From the NCBI GenBank assembly GCA_902537445.1, contig CACBBI010000009.1, forward strand, positions 1 through 35,442: a stretch of 35,442 nt of DNA, given 5' to 3'. The notes beneath the pieces were generated by a model. It ran no database searches. It saw only the letters and a program-made list of their open reading frames with translations, and was not told the DNA's origin. A program made the translations under genes and the position numbers. The stretch comes from an uncultured Prochlorococcus sp. GTDB lineage: Bacteria; Cyanobacteriota; Cyanobacteriia; PCC-6307; Cyanobiaceae. Shown in pieces: positions 15,086 to 25,360 of the stretch; position 1 is the first letter of the stretch, and each line of letters opens with the position of its first letter.

Positions 15086-17064
15086 GATAATTCTTTCAGT
15101 TTATCCAAAACAGAACTATCTTCAAGAGTGCTTATATCACCACTAATTTTTTCTCCAGAAGCCAAAGATCTTAAAATTCGCCTCATAATTTTTCCACTAC
15201 GTGTTTTCGGAAGAGAGTCAGAAATTATAATTTTCTCAGGCTTTGCGATAATTCCAATTTCATTAACAACATGTTTCTTTAAATTCTCTACTAATTCTGA
15301 AGAACTCTTCACGTCTTTCTCTAGAGATACAAAAGCAACTATAACTTCACCTTTTAAATCATCTTTTTTGCCAACAACTGCAGACTCTGCAACTGATTTA
15401 TGACTTACCAAAGCAGATTCTATTTCCATTGTTCCTAACCGGTGTCCTGAGACACTTATGACATCATCAACTCTTCCCATAATCCATATATATCCATCTT
15501 TATCAATGCGTGCTCCATCTCCAGCAAAATAAACATTTTTTTCTCCTTTAAAGGGAATATATTCCCAATAACTCTCCAAATATCTCTCTGAGTTTCCGTG
15601 AATTGTTCTCATCATTCCTGGCCATGGTTTCTTAATAATTAAATAACCACCCTCATTCTCCTTAACCTTATTTCCATTCTTATCAACGATTTCAACTTCG
15701 ATTCCTGGCAGAGGGAAAGTAGCCGAACCTGGCTTTGTAGCAACTACTCCAGGCAAGGGACTTATCATCACACCACCAGTCTCAGTTTGCCACCAGGTAT
15801 CAACGATAGGGCATTTATTTTGACCAATAACATCCTTGTACCATATCCATGCTTCAGGATTAATCGGTTCTCCTACTGTGCCCAAAAGTCTAAGACTCTC
15901 AAGATTATATTTATCAGGGATTTCACGACCTGACTTCATAAATGATCTTATTGCAGTTGGTGCAGTATAAAAAATAGAAACCTTATATTTTTGAACAATT
16001 TCCCAAAAAGCCCCTAAATTTGAGGGTCTTGGCACTCCCTCATACATTAAAGTTGTAGCACCATTAGATAAAGGCCCATAAACTATGTAACTATGGCCTG
16101 TAATCCAACCAACATCAGCAGTACACCAGTAAATGTCGTCATCTTTTAAATCAAAAATCCATTTAAATGTCAAATGGGACCAAAGATTGTAACCGCCTGT
16201 AGTGTGAACTACACCTTTGGGCTTTCCAGTAGAGCCTGAAGTATAAAGAATAAAAAGTCTATCTTCGCTATTCATTATTTCTGGTTCACACTGATCTTTT
16301 TGATCTTTTAGTAATTCATGCCACCATATATCTCTATCATCAACCATCGAAATATTTTTTTTTGTTCGTTGAACAACAACTACTTTTTCAACAACTTTAT
16401 CTGCCCCACTTTCAATAGCCGCATCAACTGCTTGCTTAAGTTCAATCACTTTATCTTTTCTAAAGCCACCATCAGCAGTAATAACAAATCTTGCGTTTCC
16501 ATCAATTAACCTATCTTTTAAAGCTTCTGAAGAAAATCCTCCAAAGACAACTGAATGAGGCGCGCCAATTCTTGCACAAGCTAACATCGCAAACATCGCT
16601 TCAGGAATCATCGGCATATAAATACATACCAAATCTCCTTTTTTTACACCAATTGCTTTTAATGCATTAGCTGCTTTACATACCTCTTTTAGAAGTTCTT
16701 CGTAAGTATATTTTTTGCTATCTCCGGGTTCACCTTCCCATATAAGTGCAGTCTTCCCTCCAAGCCCTCTCTTAATGTGTCTATCTAAGCAGTTATATGT
16801 AATATTGAGTTTCCCTTCTTTGAACCATTTAAAAAAGGGAGCATTTTCGTTATCTAATACAGTTTGAAATGGCTCAAACCAATCTAAGTCAGATTTTGCA
16901 AAAGATTCCCAAAATTGAGTGGGATTATCTGATGCTTGTTTTTTTAGACTTAGTAATTCTTCTTGAGTACTAATATTTGAGTTATCTACAAATTTTTTTG
17001 AAGGAGGGAAAATTCTCTTTTCTTCAAGTATGTTATTGATTGAATTTTTTTTATCTAATGACAT
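15082..17064 (-). CDS. acs: Acetyl-coenzyme A synthetase
   Basis: A 660-aa AMP-forming acyl-CoA synthetase of normal Acs length. Seen in order are [11 protein letters not shown], the P-loop-like [35 protein letters not shown] and [16 protein letters not shown] (the acetate pocket, with the Trp that limits chain length). [20 protein letters not shown] and the C-terminal catalytic lysine in [11 protein letters not shown] follow. It makes acetyl-CoA from acetate, ATP and CoA, either recovering acetate or feeding lipid synthesis. The lysine motif is a known acetylation target in the family. ATG at 17064 is used. The final codons overlap the DUF1350 stop. A 94-base gap separates it from sds upstream. 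Confidence 0.95.
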   Translation of the reverse strand: MSLDKKNSINNILEEKRIFPPSKKFVDNSNISTQEELLSLKKQASDNPTQFWESFAKSDLDWFEPFQTVLDNENAPFFKWFKEGKLNITYNCLDRHIKRGLGGKTALIWEGEPGDSKKYTYEELLKEVCKAANALKAIGVKKGDLVCIYMPMIPEAMFAMLACARIGAPHSVVFGGFSSEALKDRLIDGNARFVITADGGFRKDKVIELKQAVDAAIESGADKVVEKVVVVQRTKKNISMVDDRDIWWHELLKDQKDQCEPEIMNSEDRLFILYTSGSTGKPKGVVHTTGGYNLWSHLTFKWIFDLKDDDIYWCTADVGWITGHSYIVYGPLSNGATTLMYEGVPRPSNLGAFWEIVQKYKVSIFYTAPTAIRSFMKSGREIPDKYNLESLRLLGTVGEPINPEAWIWYKDVIGQNKCPIVDTWWQTETGGVMISPLPGVVATKPGSATFPLPGIEVEIVDKNGNKVKENEGGYLIIKKPWPGMMRTIHGNSERYLESYWEYIPFKGEKNVYFAGDGARIDKDGYIWIMGRVDDVISVSGHRLGTMEIESALVSHKSVAESAVVGKKDDLKGEVIVAFVSLEKDVKSSSELVENLKKHVVNEIGIIAKPEKIIISDSLPKTRSGKIMRRILRSLASGEKISGDISTLEDSSVLDKLKELS

Positions 17065-17158
17065 TAAATAAATCTATGTTTAATAAATTTAGTCGAAAAA
17101 ATTAAGGTTTTCAAAAATTTTAATATTAATTTAGCTCAAAGATTTATATCTAATAGAT

Positions 17159-18130
17159 CTAATAAATACGGCTTAGAACAAATTCTGGAAGAGCCATTAA
17201 AGCTCTTTTATATTCTGAATCAGGGAGCCAAACTAGAGCTTCTTTAGAAAGCATTGCAAAATCCTCAGCTAGTTTTCTGGAACTTTCGATAGCTTTAGAA
17301 TTCATAATGATACTTAGGGCATCATCTAAATCATCTTTTTCAGCAAGTTCTCTGTTAATAAGAACAGACAATTTCTTATTTTCTTCTAAGGCATATAAAA
17401 CCGGTGCAGTAAGATAACCACTTGCAAGATCACTAACTGCAGGTTTTCCGAGTTGTTTATCATTTCCAGTAAAGTCAAGTATGTCATCTACAACTTGAAA
17501 AGCCAGACCAATATTTTTGCCAAAATCGTACAAAGAGGTTAAGTTTTCATCATTAAGACCACTTAAAACTCCTGCTGCTTTAGAGCTGTTTGCTATTAAT
17601 GATGCTGTTTTACAATAGCTCTTATTAATATATTTCGAAAAAGATTGAGCAGAGTCAAATCTATTTAGATTTTGTTTAATTTCACCTTCTGCCAAATCCA
17701 TTATTACTCTACTGAGTAATTTAACTACGTTTACATTATCAAGGTTTGCAAGGTGCCAACTTGCTTGAGCAAATAAAAAATCACCTGCCAAAACAGCTAC
17801 TCTGGTATTAAATCTGCTATGTACTGTATCTACGCCTCTCCTTGTAGAAGCCTCATCAACAACATCATCGTGAACTAATGATGCCGTATGAATCATTTCA
17901 GTAATCTCAGCAAGCCTTTTATGTTTACTGGTTAAAATAAATTCAGGAGATATAGCTTTTGAAATCAATAAAACTATACCAGGTCTCAACCTTTTACCTC
18001 CAGCACTAAAAAGGTGTTCTGCTGCGGCTTGAAGAATTGGGTGTCCAGCTCCTATTAGATTTTTCAGTTCTAAAATAAGATCATCAAGATCATTTTCAAC
18101 TGGTTGTAGTAGCTCTGTTACTGTATTCAT
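17159..18130 (-). CDS. sds: Polyprenyl (solanesyl) diphosphate synthase
   Basis: A 323-aa trans-isoprenyl diphosphate synthase. The first aspartate-rich motif is HDDVVDEASTRRG and the second is VVDDILDFTGND, with GGKRLRPGIVLL and the LVHDDVV region as expected. The residue before the first motif region is small, which allows long chains. With this length and the cyanobacterial setting, the likely product is the C45 solanesyl tail of plastoquinone-9. A GGPP synthase (crtE) is less likely because such proteins look different in the N-terminal part. ATG at 18130 is used. It lies 27 bases after murI and may share a transcript with it. Confidence 0.88.
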   Translation of the reverse strand: MNTVTELLQPVENDLDDLILELKNLIGAGHPILQAAAEHLFSAGGKRLRPGIVLLISKAISPEFILTSKHKRLAEITEMIHTASLVHDDVVDEASTRRGVDTVHSRFNTRVAVLAGDFLFAQASWHLANLDNVNVVKLLSRVIMDLAEGEIKQNLNRFDSAQSFSKYINKSYCKTASLIANSSKAAGVLSGLNDENLTSLYDFGKNIGLAFQVVDDILDFTGNDKQLGKPAVSDLASGYLTAPVLYALEENKKLSVLINRELAEKDDLDDALSIIMNSKAIESSRKLAEDFAMLSKEALVWLPDSEYKRALMALPEFVLSRIY

Positions 18131-18157
18131 GATTGACCTCTTCTATATCTTAAGGAA

Positions 18158-18952
18158 TCAAACATTACTTCGGAGGTTAACTAACCTAATTTCTTTATTA
18201 ATTCCAAGCCAAAATTTTACTTTACAAGAAAACTCATCTCTTTCTGAAGTAACAAAAAATTTTACATTTTCGAAAGAAATACTCTCATAGCGGTCATTTT
18301 TTGGAATAGCAAAAGATTCATTAAATTTTTTTATTAATGCTACCGATGGGTCAATAATTTTTATATTTGAATCTAATTTTTTTCTTAATAAGTCATAAAT
18401 TAAAGGATAGTGACTACATCCAAGTATTAATTCTTCAATATTTTTGTTTATTAGTGGTCTTAAATATGAGTCTGAAAGACTATTTAACTTATCAAGTTTT
18501 AATTTTTCTTTTTCGATTTCTGATACAAATTCTGGACATTCTTGCTGAAATATTATCTTATTCTCTTTTTTAGAATTTATAGCTTTCTTGTAATACGATG
18601 ATCGAACAGTTGTTTGTGTTGCTAGGACACCAATTATCTGTTTATCAACTATTTCCGATACTGAGTTTATAAGGTCAAAACAAGGGATCTTCAAATTATC
18701 TTCCAGAATATCAAGCGCACACGCATTAGTAGTGTTACAAGCTACTAAAAGAGCATCCAAATTCTTATCAACAAAAAAAGTACAAATCTCCTTTGCAATT
18801 AATCTTATCTCTTTAGAATTTCTACTCCCAAAAGGTATTCTTTTTGTATCCGCCAAATAAAAGACTTCTACATCTTTACGTGTTTTTAGTAAAGAATTAA
18901 GGATAGTAAAGCCTCCTATACCACTGTCAAATATACCTATTTTAAGTTTCAC
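18158..18952 (-). CDS. murI: Glutamate racemase
   Basis: A 264-aa enzyme converting L- to D-glutamate for peptidoglycan. It shows IGIFDSGIGGFTIL at the N-terminus, ADTKRIPFG, the catalytic cysteine Cys72 in VACNTTNACALD and the second catalytic cysteine in LGCSHYPLI near residue 180. The start is GTG at 18952, whose bases overlap the stop of the upstream amidase gene (GTGA), so the two are translationally coupled. Grouping a racemase with a wall amidase fits cell-wall metabolism. Confidence 0.94.
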   Translation of the reverse strand: MKLKIGIFDSGIGGFTILNSLLKTRKDVEVFYLADTKRIPFGSRNSKEIRLIAKEICTFFVDKNLDALLVACNTTNACALDILEDNLKIPCFDLINSVSEIVDKQIIGVLATQTTVRSSYYKKAINSKKENKIIFQQECPEFVSEIEKEKLKLDKLNSLSDSYLRPLINKNIEELILGCSHYPLIYDLLRKKLDSNIKIIDPSVALIKKFNESFAIPKNDRYESISFENVKFFVTSERDEFSCKVKFWLGINKEIRLVNLRSNV

Positions 18953-20034
18953 CCTACTTTATCTAGATATTCGAGGATGCCTTTTGCAATCGCATAGGCT
19001 AATCTTTTTCGATGGGTTATTTTTTCTAATCTTCTTGCATCTAATCTTCCCGTTAAAAATCCAATTTCTACTAGGACTGCAGGCATTCTAGTATTTTTAA
19101 TTACATAAAATCGTCCTTGTTTAACTCCCCGATCAGGGCTCCCAGGGGAAACTCTTAAAATTTGTTTTTGAATTCTTTTCGCGAGTAATCTTCCTCTCCA
19201 CCCTCTGTAATAAAAGGTTTCCAATCCATTTATGTCCCTTCTTTTACCTCTTGAGGCATTTGCATGAATACTTACAAAGATATCTGCATTCGTATTATTA
19301 GCAATGGAAACTCTTGGAGGTAAATCCAAATCAACGTCATTTGTTCTAGTCAACCTTACTTTGACACCTTTCTCAAAAAGTAAATTTTTAACTATTTTTG
19401 AAACCTCTAGAACAACATCTGTTTCTCTAATACCACCAATACCTATTGCTCCTGGATCAGGGCCTCCATGCCCTGGATCGATTACAACCTCAAACTTGTT
19501 TCGTTTTACCTCTGGAAGTTTCAACAACCCATAATTGATTTTCTTCTTATGAATTAAATTTTGATTTGCTTTGATATTTCCTCTTTTCTTTGCAACTAAA
19601 CCTTCACCAATCTTTTTAAATGAATATTTTGGTTTAAATAGTTTAATTCTCCACCTATTTTGATCTAAGCCAACCATTTGCCAAGTCAAAGGTTTCAAAT
19701 AAGTCTCTTCCTTAAATTCAATAACTAGTCTTGTTTTACCCTTAACTGGTTTACCTAATCTAATTTCTTTTATTGAGCCATTACCTTTTATTATTCTGGG
19801 ATTTTTTAATTCTCCAGGAAAATCTACCCAGAATCTATCTCCTGCTATTTGGTTAGCCTTCTGAAAGTATGCTTTTAATTTTGTATTTGATTTAGTTCTT
19901 AATTCTAAAACCCCATTAGTATTTATAGCCCATGCCGCAAGAGCACTTGAAGATTTAACTGGAAGGATTGAAGAATTTAAAAATAAAAAAATGGATAAAT
20001 AACGAAAAAGTTTATTATCTAAAAACTTTATCAT
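18949..20034 (-). CDS. N-acetylmuramoyl-L-alanine amidase with AMIN domain (AmiC-like)
   Basis: A 361-aa exported enzyme. The N-terminus is a signal peptide (hydrophobic YLSIFLFLNSSIL followed by small residues near 30-35). An AMIN domain follows (about 35-135), binding the wall or pilin-type structures. From about residue 165 comes the zinc amidase_3 domain: VIDPGHGGPDPGAIG (zinc His), IRETDVVLEVSK (zinc Glu), FVSIHANAS (zinc His) and VLVEIGFLTG (catalytic Glu). It cuts the bond between muramic acid and L-alanine, probably at septation. ATG at 20034 overlaps the nitrilase stop by one base (TAATG). murI follows with a 4-base overlap. Confidence 0.93.
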   Translation of the reverse strand: MIKFLDNKLFRYLSIFLFLNSSILPVKSSSALAAWAINTNGVLELRTKSNTKLKAYFQKANQIAGDRFWVDFPGELKNPRIIKGNGSIKEIRLGKPVKGKTRLVIEFKEETYLKPLTWQMVGLDQNRWRIKLFKPKYSFKKIGEGLVAKKRGNIKANQNLIHKKKINYGLLKLPEVKRNKFEVVIDPGHGGPDPGAIGIGGIRETDVVLEVSKIVKNLLFEKGVKVRLTRTNDVDLDLPPRVSIANNTNADIFVSIHANASRGKRRDINGLETFYYRGWRGRLLAKRIQKQILRVSPGSPDRGVKQGRFYVIKNTRMPAVLVEIGFLTGRLDARRLEKITHRKRLAYAIAKGILEYLDKVG

Positions 20035-20861
20035 TAGTTTGAAAACAATTTGTTTTTTCTATGTTTAAGGCTTGGCATCTGCTCCCTAATTTTCTTTACT
20101 CTTTCTTTATCAGCAGGAGCAATTGCAGCTCCCTGAGTCTTTCCGGCATCAGATAAAACTGTACCCCAAGGGTCAATTACCATTGCATGGCCATGACTTT
20201 GCCTTCTTCCATAATGAATCCCAGTTTGAGCTGGAGCGACTACATATGCTGTATTCTCAATTGCTCTTGCTTGTAAAAGGATTTGCCAATGATCTTTTCC
20301 AGTAAATGCTGTAAAAGCTGCGGGGATCATAATTAGCTCTGCACCATTAGAAGACAAATATCTATAAAGTTCAGGAAATCTCACGTCGTAACAAATCGAT
20401 AATCCTATTTTGCATAAACCTGGGACATCTACAACAGGTGGATACTCCGCTCCAGATAAAATGGTGGATGATTCCTTATATAAATTTCCATCTGGCAAAT
20501 CAACATCAAACAAATGAATCTTGTCGTATCTTGCCAAGATCTGTCCATCTTTCCCAAATAAGGCTGACCTATTAAAAGTATGACTGTCATCTCCAGCAGG
20601 GACAGGATACCCTCCTCCCAAGAGAAATACTTGATATCTTTGTGACATAGTTTTTAGAAAATTTGCACACTTCTCAGACAATTCTGAAGCTAATCTAAGT
20701 TTTTCATCATCTCCTCCTAAAAAAGCAAAATTCTCAGGCAATCCTATTAGCTCAGCACCTCTTCTAGCAGCTAATTCAATCTGTTCTTCTGCTTCAATAA
20801 AATTTGCTTCAACATTTGAAGTACTTGTAATTTGCAATGCAGCTACCAAAAAATCAGTCAA
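20034..20861 (-). CDS. Nitrilase-family carbon-nitrogen hydrolase (Nit1/Nit2-like amidase)
   Basis: About 275 aa with the Glu-Lys-Cys triad of the superfamily: GLPENFAFLG, RYDKIHLFDVDLPDG and the catalytic cysteine in LSICYDVRFPELYRYL. C-terminal NTAYVVAPAQTG and SHGHAMVIDPWG are also typical. It is closest to Nit-type omega-amidases or deaminated-glutathione amidase. The start is inferred at TTG 20861 (MTDFLVAALQIT...). There, AGGAG (20873-20869) stands 7 bases upstream and the protein then begins as in homologues. A TTG seven codons earlier (20882) is the alternative. The downstream amidase gene overlaps it by one base; comB lies upstream on the same strand. Confidence 0.88.
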   Translation of the reverse strand: MTDFLVAALQITSTSNVEANFIEAEEQIELAARRGAELIGLPENFAFLGGDDEKLRLASELSEKCANFLKTMSQRYQVFLLGGGYPVPAGDDSHTFNRSALFGKDGQILARYDKIHLFDVDLPDGNLYKESSTILSGAEYPPVVDVPGLCKIGLSICYDVRFPELYRYLSSNGAELIMIPAAFTAFTGKDHWQILLQARAIENTAYVVAPAQTGIHYGRRQSHGHAMVIDPWGTVLSDAGKTQGAAIAPADKERVKKIREQMPSLKHRKNKLFSN

Positions 20862-20868
20862 GACTTTA

Positions 20869-20873
20869 CTCCT
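20869..20873 (-). promoter_or_regulatory. Shine-Dalgarno sequence deciding the nitrilase start
   Basis: AGGAG on the minus strand, 7 bases upstream of the TTG at 20861. It is one of the few strong ribosome-binding sequences in this window. It would lie inside the coding frame if the longer start at 20882 were used. Confidence 0.65.
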
Positions 20874-20891
20874 AGTGAACAAATTCGTAAA

Positions 20892-21626
20892 TCATGAGGC
20901 ACGAATCACACCTCTTTCAACTTGAGCTGGAACAATATCTAAGCAATCAAGTTCAGAGCAACATTTAAAATCATCCTCATAATCTCCAAGACTTGTCAAT
21001 CTTTTGCCATGGGTTGCTGTTTTTAAACATTTCAAAATATCATTTTTCCAAAAATCCCAGAGTGCCAAAGCCGCTTGTAATTCGTCATTCAGAATATTAA
21101 TTTCGAAATCACAATTATCTTTTAGATATGAAGCCAAAGCACCAGCAGCTAATGAATCCTCAAGTGAATAAGAGCCTTCCCAACCACTACCAAGTATTAA
21201 AAGATTATCTGTTTTCAATGAAATGATTTTTTCGGCAACTGCTTTCCTATTCGGGAGACCCATAGCAAATAAATGTTTAGCATTTTGAACTTTTTGCAAT
21301 GATTTAGTCCCATTAGTCGTACTCATAAATAGTCTTTTACCATCAACAACTTTTTTTGTAACGGATAAAGGAGAATTTCCTAAATCAAAGCCCTCAATCT
21401 TCTTTCCGCCTCTCTCTCCAAGCATTAGTCTCTTTTCAGCTTGCCACTTAATTGCAGATTCTTTCAATAAATCTAAATCTGCAAAAACTTGTATTGAATC
21501 AGCTCCATTTTTTAATGCCCAAGAAATTGTGGTTGTAGCTCTTAAAACATCAATGACCACAGCGATGTCTGGACTTGTTTCCGGAACATCCTTTGCAACG
21601 TGATAATAAGTAAGATTAATAATCAA
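20892..21626 (-). CDS. comB: 2-phosphosulfolactate phosphatase ComB family
   Basis: A 244-aa Mg-dependent phosphatase of the ComB family, which in archaea removes phosphate from phosphosulfolactate on the way to coenzyme M. Cyanobacteria lack coenzyme M, so the physiological substrate is open (sulfolactate or another sulfonate). Signatures are VVIDVLRATTTISWAL, LGERGGKKIEGFDLGNSP, MSTTNGTKSL and EDSLAAGAL. The start is read as TTG at 21626, but a Shine-Dalgarno-like AAAAGGA sits only one base before it. An ATT two codons later has better spacing and matches where homologues begin. The nitrilase gene follows on the same strand. Confidence 0.88.
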   Translation of the reverse strand: MIINLTYYHVAKDVPETSPDIAVVIDVLRATTTISWALKNGADSIQVFADLDLLKESAIKWQAEKRLMLGERGGKKIEGFDLGNSPLSVTKKVVDGKRLFMSTTNGTKSLQKVQNAKHLFAMGLPNRKAVAEKIISLKTDNLLILGSGWEGSYSLEDSLAAGALASYLKDNCDFEINILNDELQAALALWDFWKNDILKCLKTATHGKRLTSLGDYEDDFKCCSELDCLDIVPAQVERGVIRAS

Positions 21627-21751
21627 GTCCTTTTCTGGTTTTATTATAGAAAACAGTTACTTAATTTGATTATTTTTTTTTTTAAACAAACTTATTGATA
21701 ATATATAACTAATTTGTTTTACAGAAATCTTATCAAGTATTTAATTTGAAA

Positions 21752-23062
21752 ATGAATAATATCCGCACAATAAAAGGTGGAGTTAATTTAAAAGGAAATG
21801 TAAAAGTACCTGGAGATAAATCTATTTCTCATAGAGCTCTAATAATAGGAAGTATTGCTAAGGGTGAGACAACTATTGAAGGGTTTTTACATTCTGAAGA
21901 TCCACTTTCAACTGCTGATTGTCTTAGAAAATTAGGTGTAAAAATACCAGAAATAAAAAAAAATGAGACTTTTACAATTTCAGGATTGGGTCTTGATGGA
22001 TTAAAAGAGCCCAAAGAGATTCTAAATTGTGGGAATTCGGGAACCACCATGAGATTATTAATGGGGTTACTTGCCGGTCAAGAAGGTAAGAATTTTATCT
22101 TAACAGGTGATATTTCTCTCAATGAAAGGCCAATGGGGAGGGTGGGTAAACCATTATCCTTGATGGGTGGCAAAATTTTCGGAAGAGAAAAAGGAAACAA
22201 AGCTCCAATCTCAATTGATGGGAATAAACTAAAAGGATGTGTTATCGGAACCCCTGTAGCGAGCGCTCAAGTAAAATCCGCAATCTTATTAGCAGGCCTC
22301 ACAGCTTCTGGAACTACTTCTGTTATTGAACCAGCATCTTCAAGAGATCATACTGAAAGAATGTTAAAAGCATTTGGAGCAGACATCAGTATCAGAGGGG
22401 AATTAGGAAGAAATATAGTTATCAAGTCAGGGGGCAACTTAATTGGCCAGAGAATATTGATTCCTGGAGATATAAGCTCTGCTTCTTTTTGGATGATTGC
22501 TGCATCTATTGTTCCAAATTCAGAGGTTTTAATTCAAAATGTCGGATTAAATCCCACTAGAACAGGGATTTTAGATGTAATGGATTCAATGGGGTGCAAT
22601 TATGAGATTTTAGATAAATCCACTATTGCAGGTGAACCTATTGGATCTATTAAAGTAAAGACTTCAAATAATTTAAGATCATTCACTATTGAAGGAGATA
22701 TTCTCCCAAAACTTATAGATGAAATTCCTATCCTTACTGTGGCTGCCTGTTTTTGTAATGGAGTTTCAGAAATTAAAGATGCACAAGAATTAAGAGTTAA
22801 GGAGACAGATCGATTAAAAGTCATGGCACGACAGTTACAAAAACTCGGTGCTGAAATAACAGAAAAAGAGGATGGGTTAATTATTAATGGGCAATCAAAA
22901 TTTCATTCTGCGGAGGTAGACAGTGAGACAGATCATCGAGTAGCGATGAGTCTTGCTATTGCTTCACTTCTCGCCAAAGGTACCTCAAAAATCATGAGGG
23001 CAGATGCAGCTAGCGTCTCGTATCCCACTTTTTGGGAAGAGCTGGCCAAACTAACTAATTAA
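21752..23062 (+). CDS. aroA: 5-enolpyruvylshikimate-3-phosphate synthase
   Basis: A 436-aa enzyme of the shikimate pathway, joining shikimate-3-phosphate and PEP. Conserved segments include [13 protein letters not shown] (substrate Lys/Ser), [47 protein letters not shown], the [11 protein letters not shown] aspartate/glutamate region and [13 protein letters not shown]. The normal two-lobed length is kept. The start is set at ATG 21752; a TTG two codons upstream (21746) is less likely. The active-site GNSGTTMR loop keeps the glycine at the family's PEP-pocket position. The MnmD-like gene follows after 16 bases, so the two are probably cotranscribed with glmU. Confidence 0.96.
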   Translation: MNNIRTIKGGVNLKGNVKVPGDKSISHRALIIGSIAKGETTIEGFLHSEDPLSTADCLRKLGVKIPEIKKNETFTISGLGLDGLKEPKEILNCGNSGTTMRLLMGLLAGQEGKNFILTGDISLNERPMGRVGKPLSLMGGKIFGREKGNKAPISIDGNKLKGCVIGTPVASAQVKSAILLAGLTASGTTSVIEPASSRDHTERMLKAFGADISIRGELGRNIVIKSGGNLIGQRILIPGDISSASFWMIAASIVPNSEVLIQNVGLNPTRTGILDVMDSMGCNYEILDKSTIAGEPIGSIKVKTSNNLRSFTIEGDILPKLIDEIPILTVAACFCNGVSEIKDAQELRVKETDRLKVMARQLQKLGAEITEKEDGLIINGQSKFHSAEVDSETDHRVAMSLAIASLLAKGTSKIMRADAASVSYPTFWEELAKLTN

Positions 23063-23078
23063 CTAAATCAAAAAGTTT

Positions 23079-23984
23079 TTGTCTGAATTAATAGAAGTTT
23101 TAACTAAAGATGGTAGTTACTCTTTAAGAAGTGCGTTTTTTCAAGAGAACTTCCATAGTTTATTGGGCGCATTGGAGGAAACAAAGTTAAAGTTTACAGC
23201 TACTTCTAATTTGGAAAGATTTAAGGGTAAATCTCTAAATGTTTTGGATATATGTTTTGGTTTAGGATACAATTCTGCTTCTTTATTAGATGAATTAATT
23301 AAACAAAAATCATATTTAAATTTGTATGCGTTGGAGATTGATAAAAAGCCTCTTGAATATTCGCTTAGGAATGAATCTTTCCTTAAATTATGGGCTCCAA
23401 AAGTCAGAACAATATTTGAATCATTGTATCGTAAAGACTACTTTGAGGATCAATTTTTTAAATGCAGTGTTTTGTGGGGTGATGCTAGAGAAAAAATCAA
23501 AATTATTCCTTCATCTATTAAATTCGATCTGATTTATTTAGATGGTTTTTCACCTCAAAAATGCCCACAAGTATGGACAATTGAATTTTTATCTAAAGTC
23601 ACAGAAAAGCTTAATTCTCAAGGTTATTTAATAACTTATTCTTCTTCAGCGGCAGTAAGAAAAACTTTAAGAAATCTTGGATTAGAAATTTTTAATATTA
23701 AGCCAAGTTTTAAAAACAGGACTTTTTGGAGTCAGGGAACTGTCGCAATATCAAAATTTGATAAGAATAAATTGAAACCTAATTTCAATTTTGAAAAGTT
23801 ATCTTTAATGGAAGAGGAACATCTCTTGACTAAAGCTAGTATTCCATATAGGGATCAAGGTTTAAACTCAAGTAAAGACGATATAATCAAAAGAAGATTA
23901 GATGAGCAATTTTTCTCAAATCTATTATCTACAAAAAAATGGAGAGAGAAGTGGGGAATGACGAAGTTATCCTTTAAGAGTTAG
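23079..23984 (+). CDS. MnmD-like tRNA-modifying methyltransferase (MnmC methylase domain)
   Basis: A 301-aa SAM-dependent methyltransferase of the MnmC N-terminal (DUF752) type. The SAM motif is VLDICFGLGYNS (Asp57, Gly61/63) and the carboxylate binding the ribose is in LYALEID. The catalytic-site DGFSPQKCPQVW matches the family's DGF-P-x-P-x-MW. YLITYSSSAAVRKTL and KPSFKNRTFW follow. The oxidase half of E. coli MnmC is absent, as in the stand-alone MnmD of Gram-positives and plants. The expected role is the last step of mnm5s2U34 synthesis in tRNA. The start is TTG at 23079, soon after aroA. Confidence 0.85.
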   Translation: MSELIEVLTKDGSYSLRSAFFQENFHSLLGALEETKLKFTATSNLERFKGKSLNVLDICFGLGYNSASLLDELIKQKSYLNLYALEIDKKPLEYSLRNESFLKLWAPKVRTIFESLYRKDYFEDQFFKCSVLWGDAREKIKIIPSSIKFDLIYLDGFSPQKCPQVWTIEFLSKVTEKLNSQGYLITYSSSAAVRKTLRNLGLEIFNIKPSFKNRTFWSQGTVAISKFDKNKLKPNFNFEKLSLMEEEHLLTKASIPYRDQGLNSSKDDIIKRRLDEQFFSNLLSTKKWREKWGMTKLSFKS

Positions 23985-24009
23985 ATTTAAATAAGGATTT
24001 CAAATAAAC

Positions 24010-25359
24010 ATGTTAAGTGTTGCGATATTAGCAGCAGGCAAGGGCACTAGGATGGAAAGCTCATTGCCTAAAGTTTTACATAAGATTTCTGGCAAAAGTC
24101 TTCTACAAAGAGTAATTGATTCATGTGTCAAATTAAAACCTGATCAAATTTTCATAATTACTGGACACAAATCAAAAGAAGTACAAAATTCGATCCCAAA
24201 AGATAAAAAAATACAATTTGTCATTCAAGAACCTCAATCAGGGACGGGTCATGCTATCCAGGTCCTTTGTAGAGAAGTAAAAAAACATGAAGGGAACCTT
24301 TTGGTACTTAACGGCGATGTGCCACTCATTAGGCCTAGTACTCTAAAAAGGCTTTTATATTTACACGATTCCAAAAAAGCTGATGTTTCTTTAATTACTA
24401 CAAAGAAAACAAATCCTCATGGATATGGCAGAGTTTTTTTAAAGGGCAATTTTATAGAGAGAATTGTTGAAGAAAAAGATTGCGATGATTTAGAAAGAAA
24501 AAATCCATTAATAAATGCAGGTGTTTACTGTTTTAACTGGGGTAACTTGTCAGAAATAATTAATACATTGCAAAGCAATAACAATCAAAAAGAGATCTAC
24601 TTAACAGATACAGTATCTTCACTAAAAGATTCCTTAAGCCTCGAGGTAGAGGATAATGGAGAGCTTCAAGGAATTAATAACAGAATTCAACTATCAGAAT
24701 GCGAGGATTTTATTCAGAATTCAATTAAAGAAAAGCATATGCTTAATGGTGTAACTTTTATAAATAAAGCAAGTTGTTCAATTAGTGAAGAAGCTGAAAT
24801 TGGTAAGGATGTAATCATAGAGGCTAATACACACATAAGAGGAAATACCAAAATAAATAGTCATTGCATTATCGGACCAAATACTTTTATTGAAAATTCT
24901 AATGTGGGATTAAATTGTGAAATTTCAAACTCTACTGTTTATGCTTCTCAGATAATGGATCATATAAAAATTGGCCCTTATAGTCATATAAGACCTAATT
25001 CCAAAATATCTTCCCTTAGCAAAATAGGTAATTTTGTTGAAATCAAAAATAGTCAATTAGAAGAAGAATCTAAAGTAAACCATTTAAGTTATATTGGCGA
25101 TTCTATTATTGGAAGATCTACAAATATTGGAGCAGGTACTATTACTGCAAATTTTGATGGTCAGAAAAAACATCAAACAAAAATTGGTAAAAATTCCAGT
25201 ATTGGTGCAAATACAGTTTTTGTAGCACCAATAAATCTTGGGGAATCAGTTACAACTGGAGCTGGTTCAGTGATCACAAAAGACTCCAAAGATAATTCAT
25301 TAGCAATCTCAAGAACTAAGCAAGTAAATATAGAAAATTGGGAAAGAAAAAAATCCTGA
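24010..25359 (+). CDS. glmU: Bifunctional N-acetylglucosamine-1-phosphate uridyltransferase / glucosamine-1-phosphate acetyltransferase
   Basis: A 449-aa bifunctional enzyme making UDP-GlcNAc for peptidoglycan. The N-terminal pyrophosphorylase (1 to about 225) shows [31 protein letters not shown] and LNGDVPLI. The C-terminal left-handed beta-helix acetyltransferase (about 250-445) shows hexapeptide repeats and the active-site segment [11 protein letters not shown] with [20 protein letters not shown]. The length is normal. ATG at 24010 is used. Its stop lies one base from the stop of convergent murF, with no terminator between them. Confidence 0.96.
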   Translation: MLSVAILAAGKGTRMESSLPKVLHKISGKSLLQRVIDSCVKLKPDQIFIITGHKSKEVQNSIPKDKKIQFVIQEPQSGTGHAIQVLCREVKKHEGNLLVLNGDVPLIRPSTLKRLLYLHDSKKADVSLITTKKTNPHGYGRVFLKGNFIERIVEEKDCDDLERKNPLINAGVYCFNWGNLSEIINTLQSNNNQKEIYLTDTVSSLKDSLSLEVEDNGELQGINNRIQLSECEDFIQNSIKEKHMLNGVTFINKASCSISEEAEIGKDVIIEANTHIRGNTKINSHCIIGPNTFIENSNVGLNCEISNSTVYASQIMDHIKIGPYSHIRPNSKISSLSKIGNFVEIKNSQLEEESKVNHLSYIGDSIIGRSTNIGAGTITANFDGQKKHQTKIGKNSSIGANTVFVAPINLGESVTTGAGSVITKDSKDNSLAISRTKQVNIENWERKKS

Positions 25360-25360
25360 T

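Noticed and set aside
21746..21751. TTG start for aroA two codons upstream of ATG 21752
   Set aside because: The ATG gives the expected N-terminus and there is no reason to prefer a TTG just before it.
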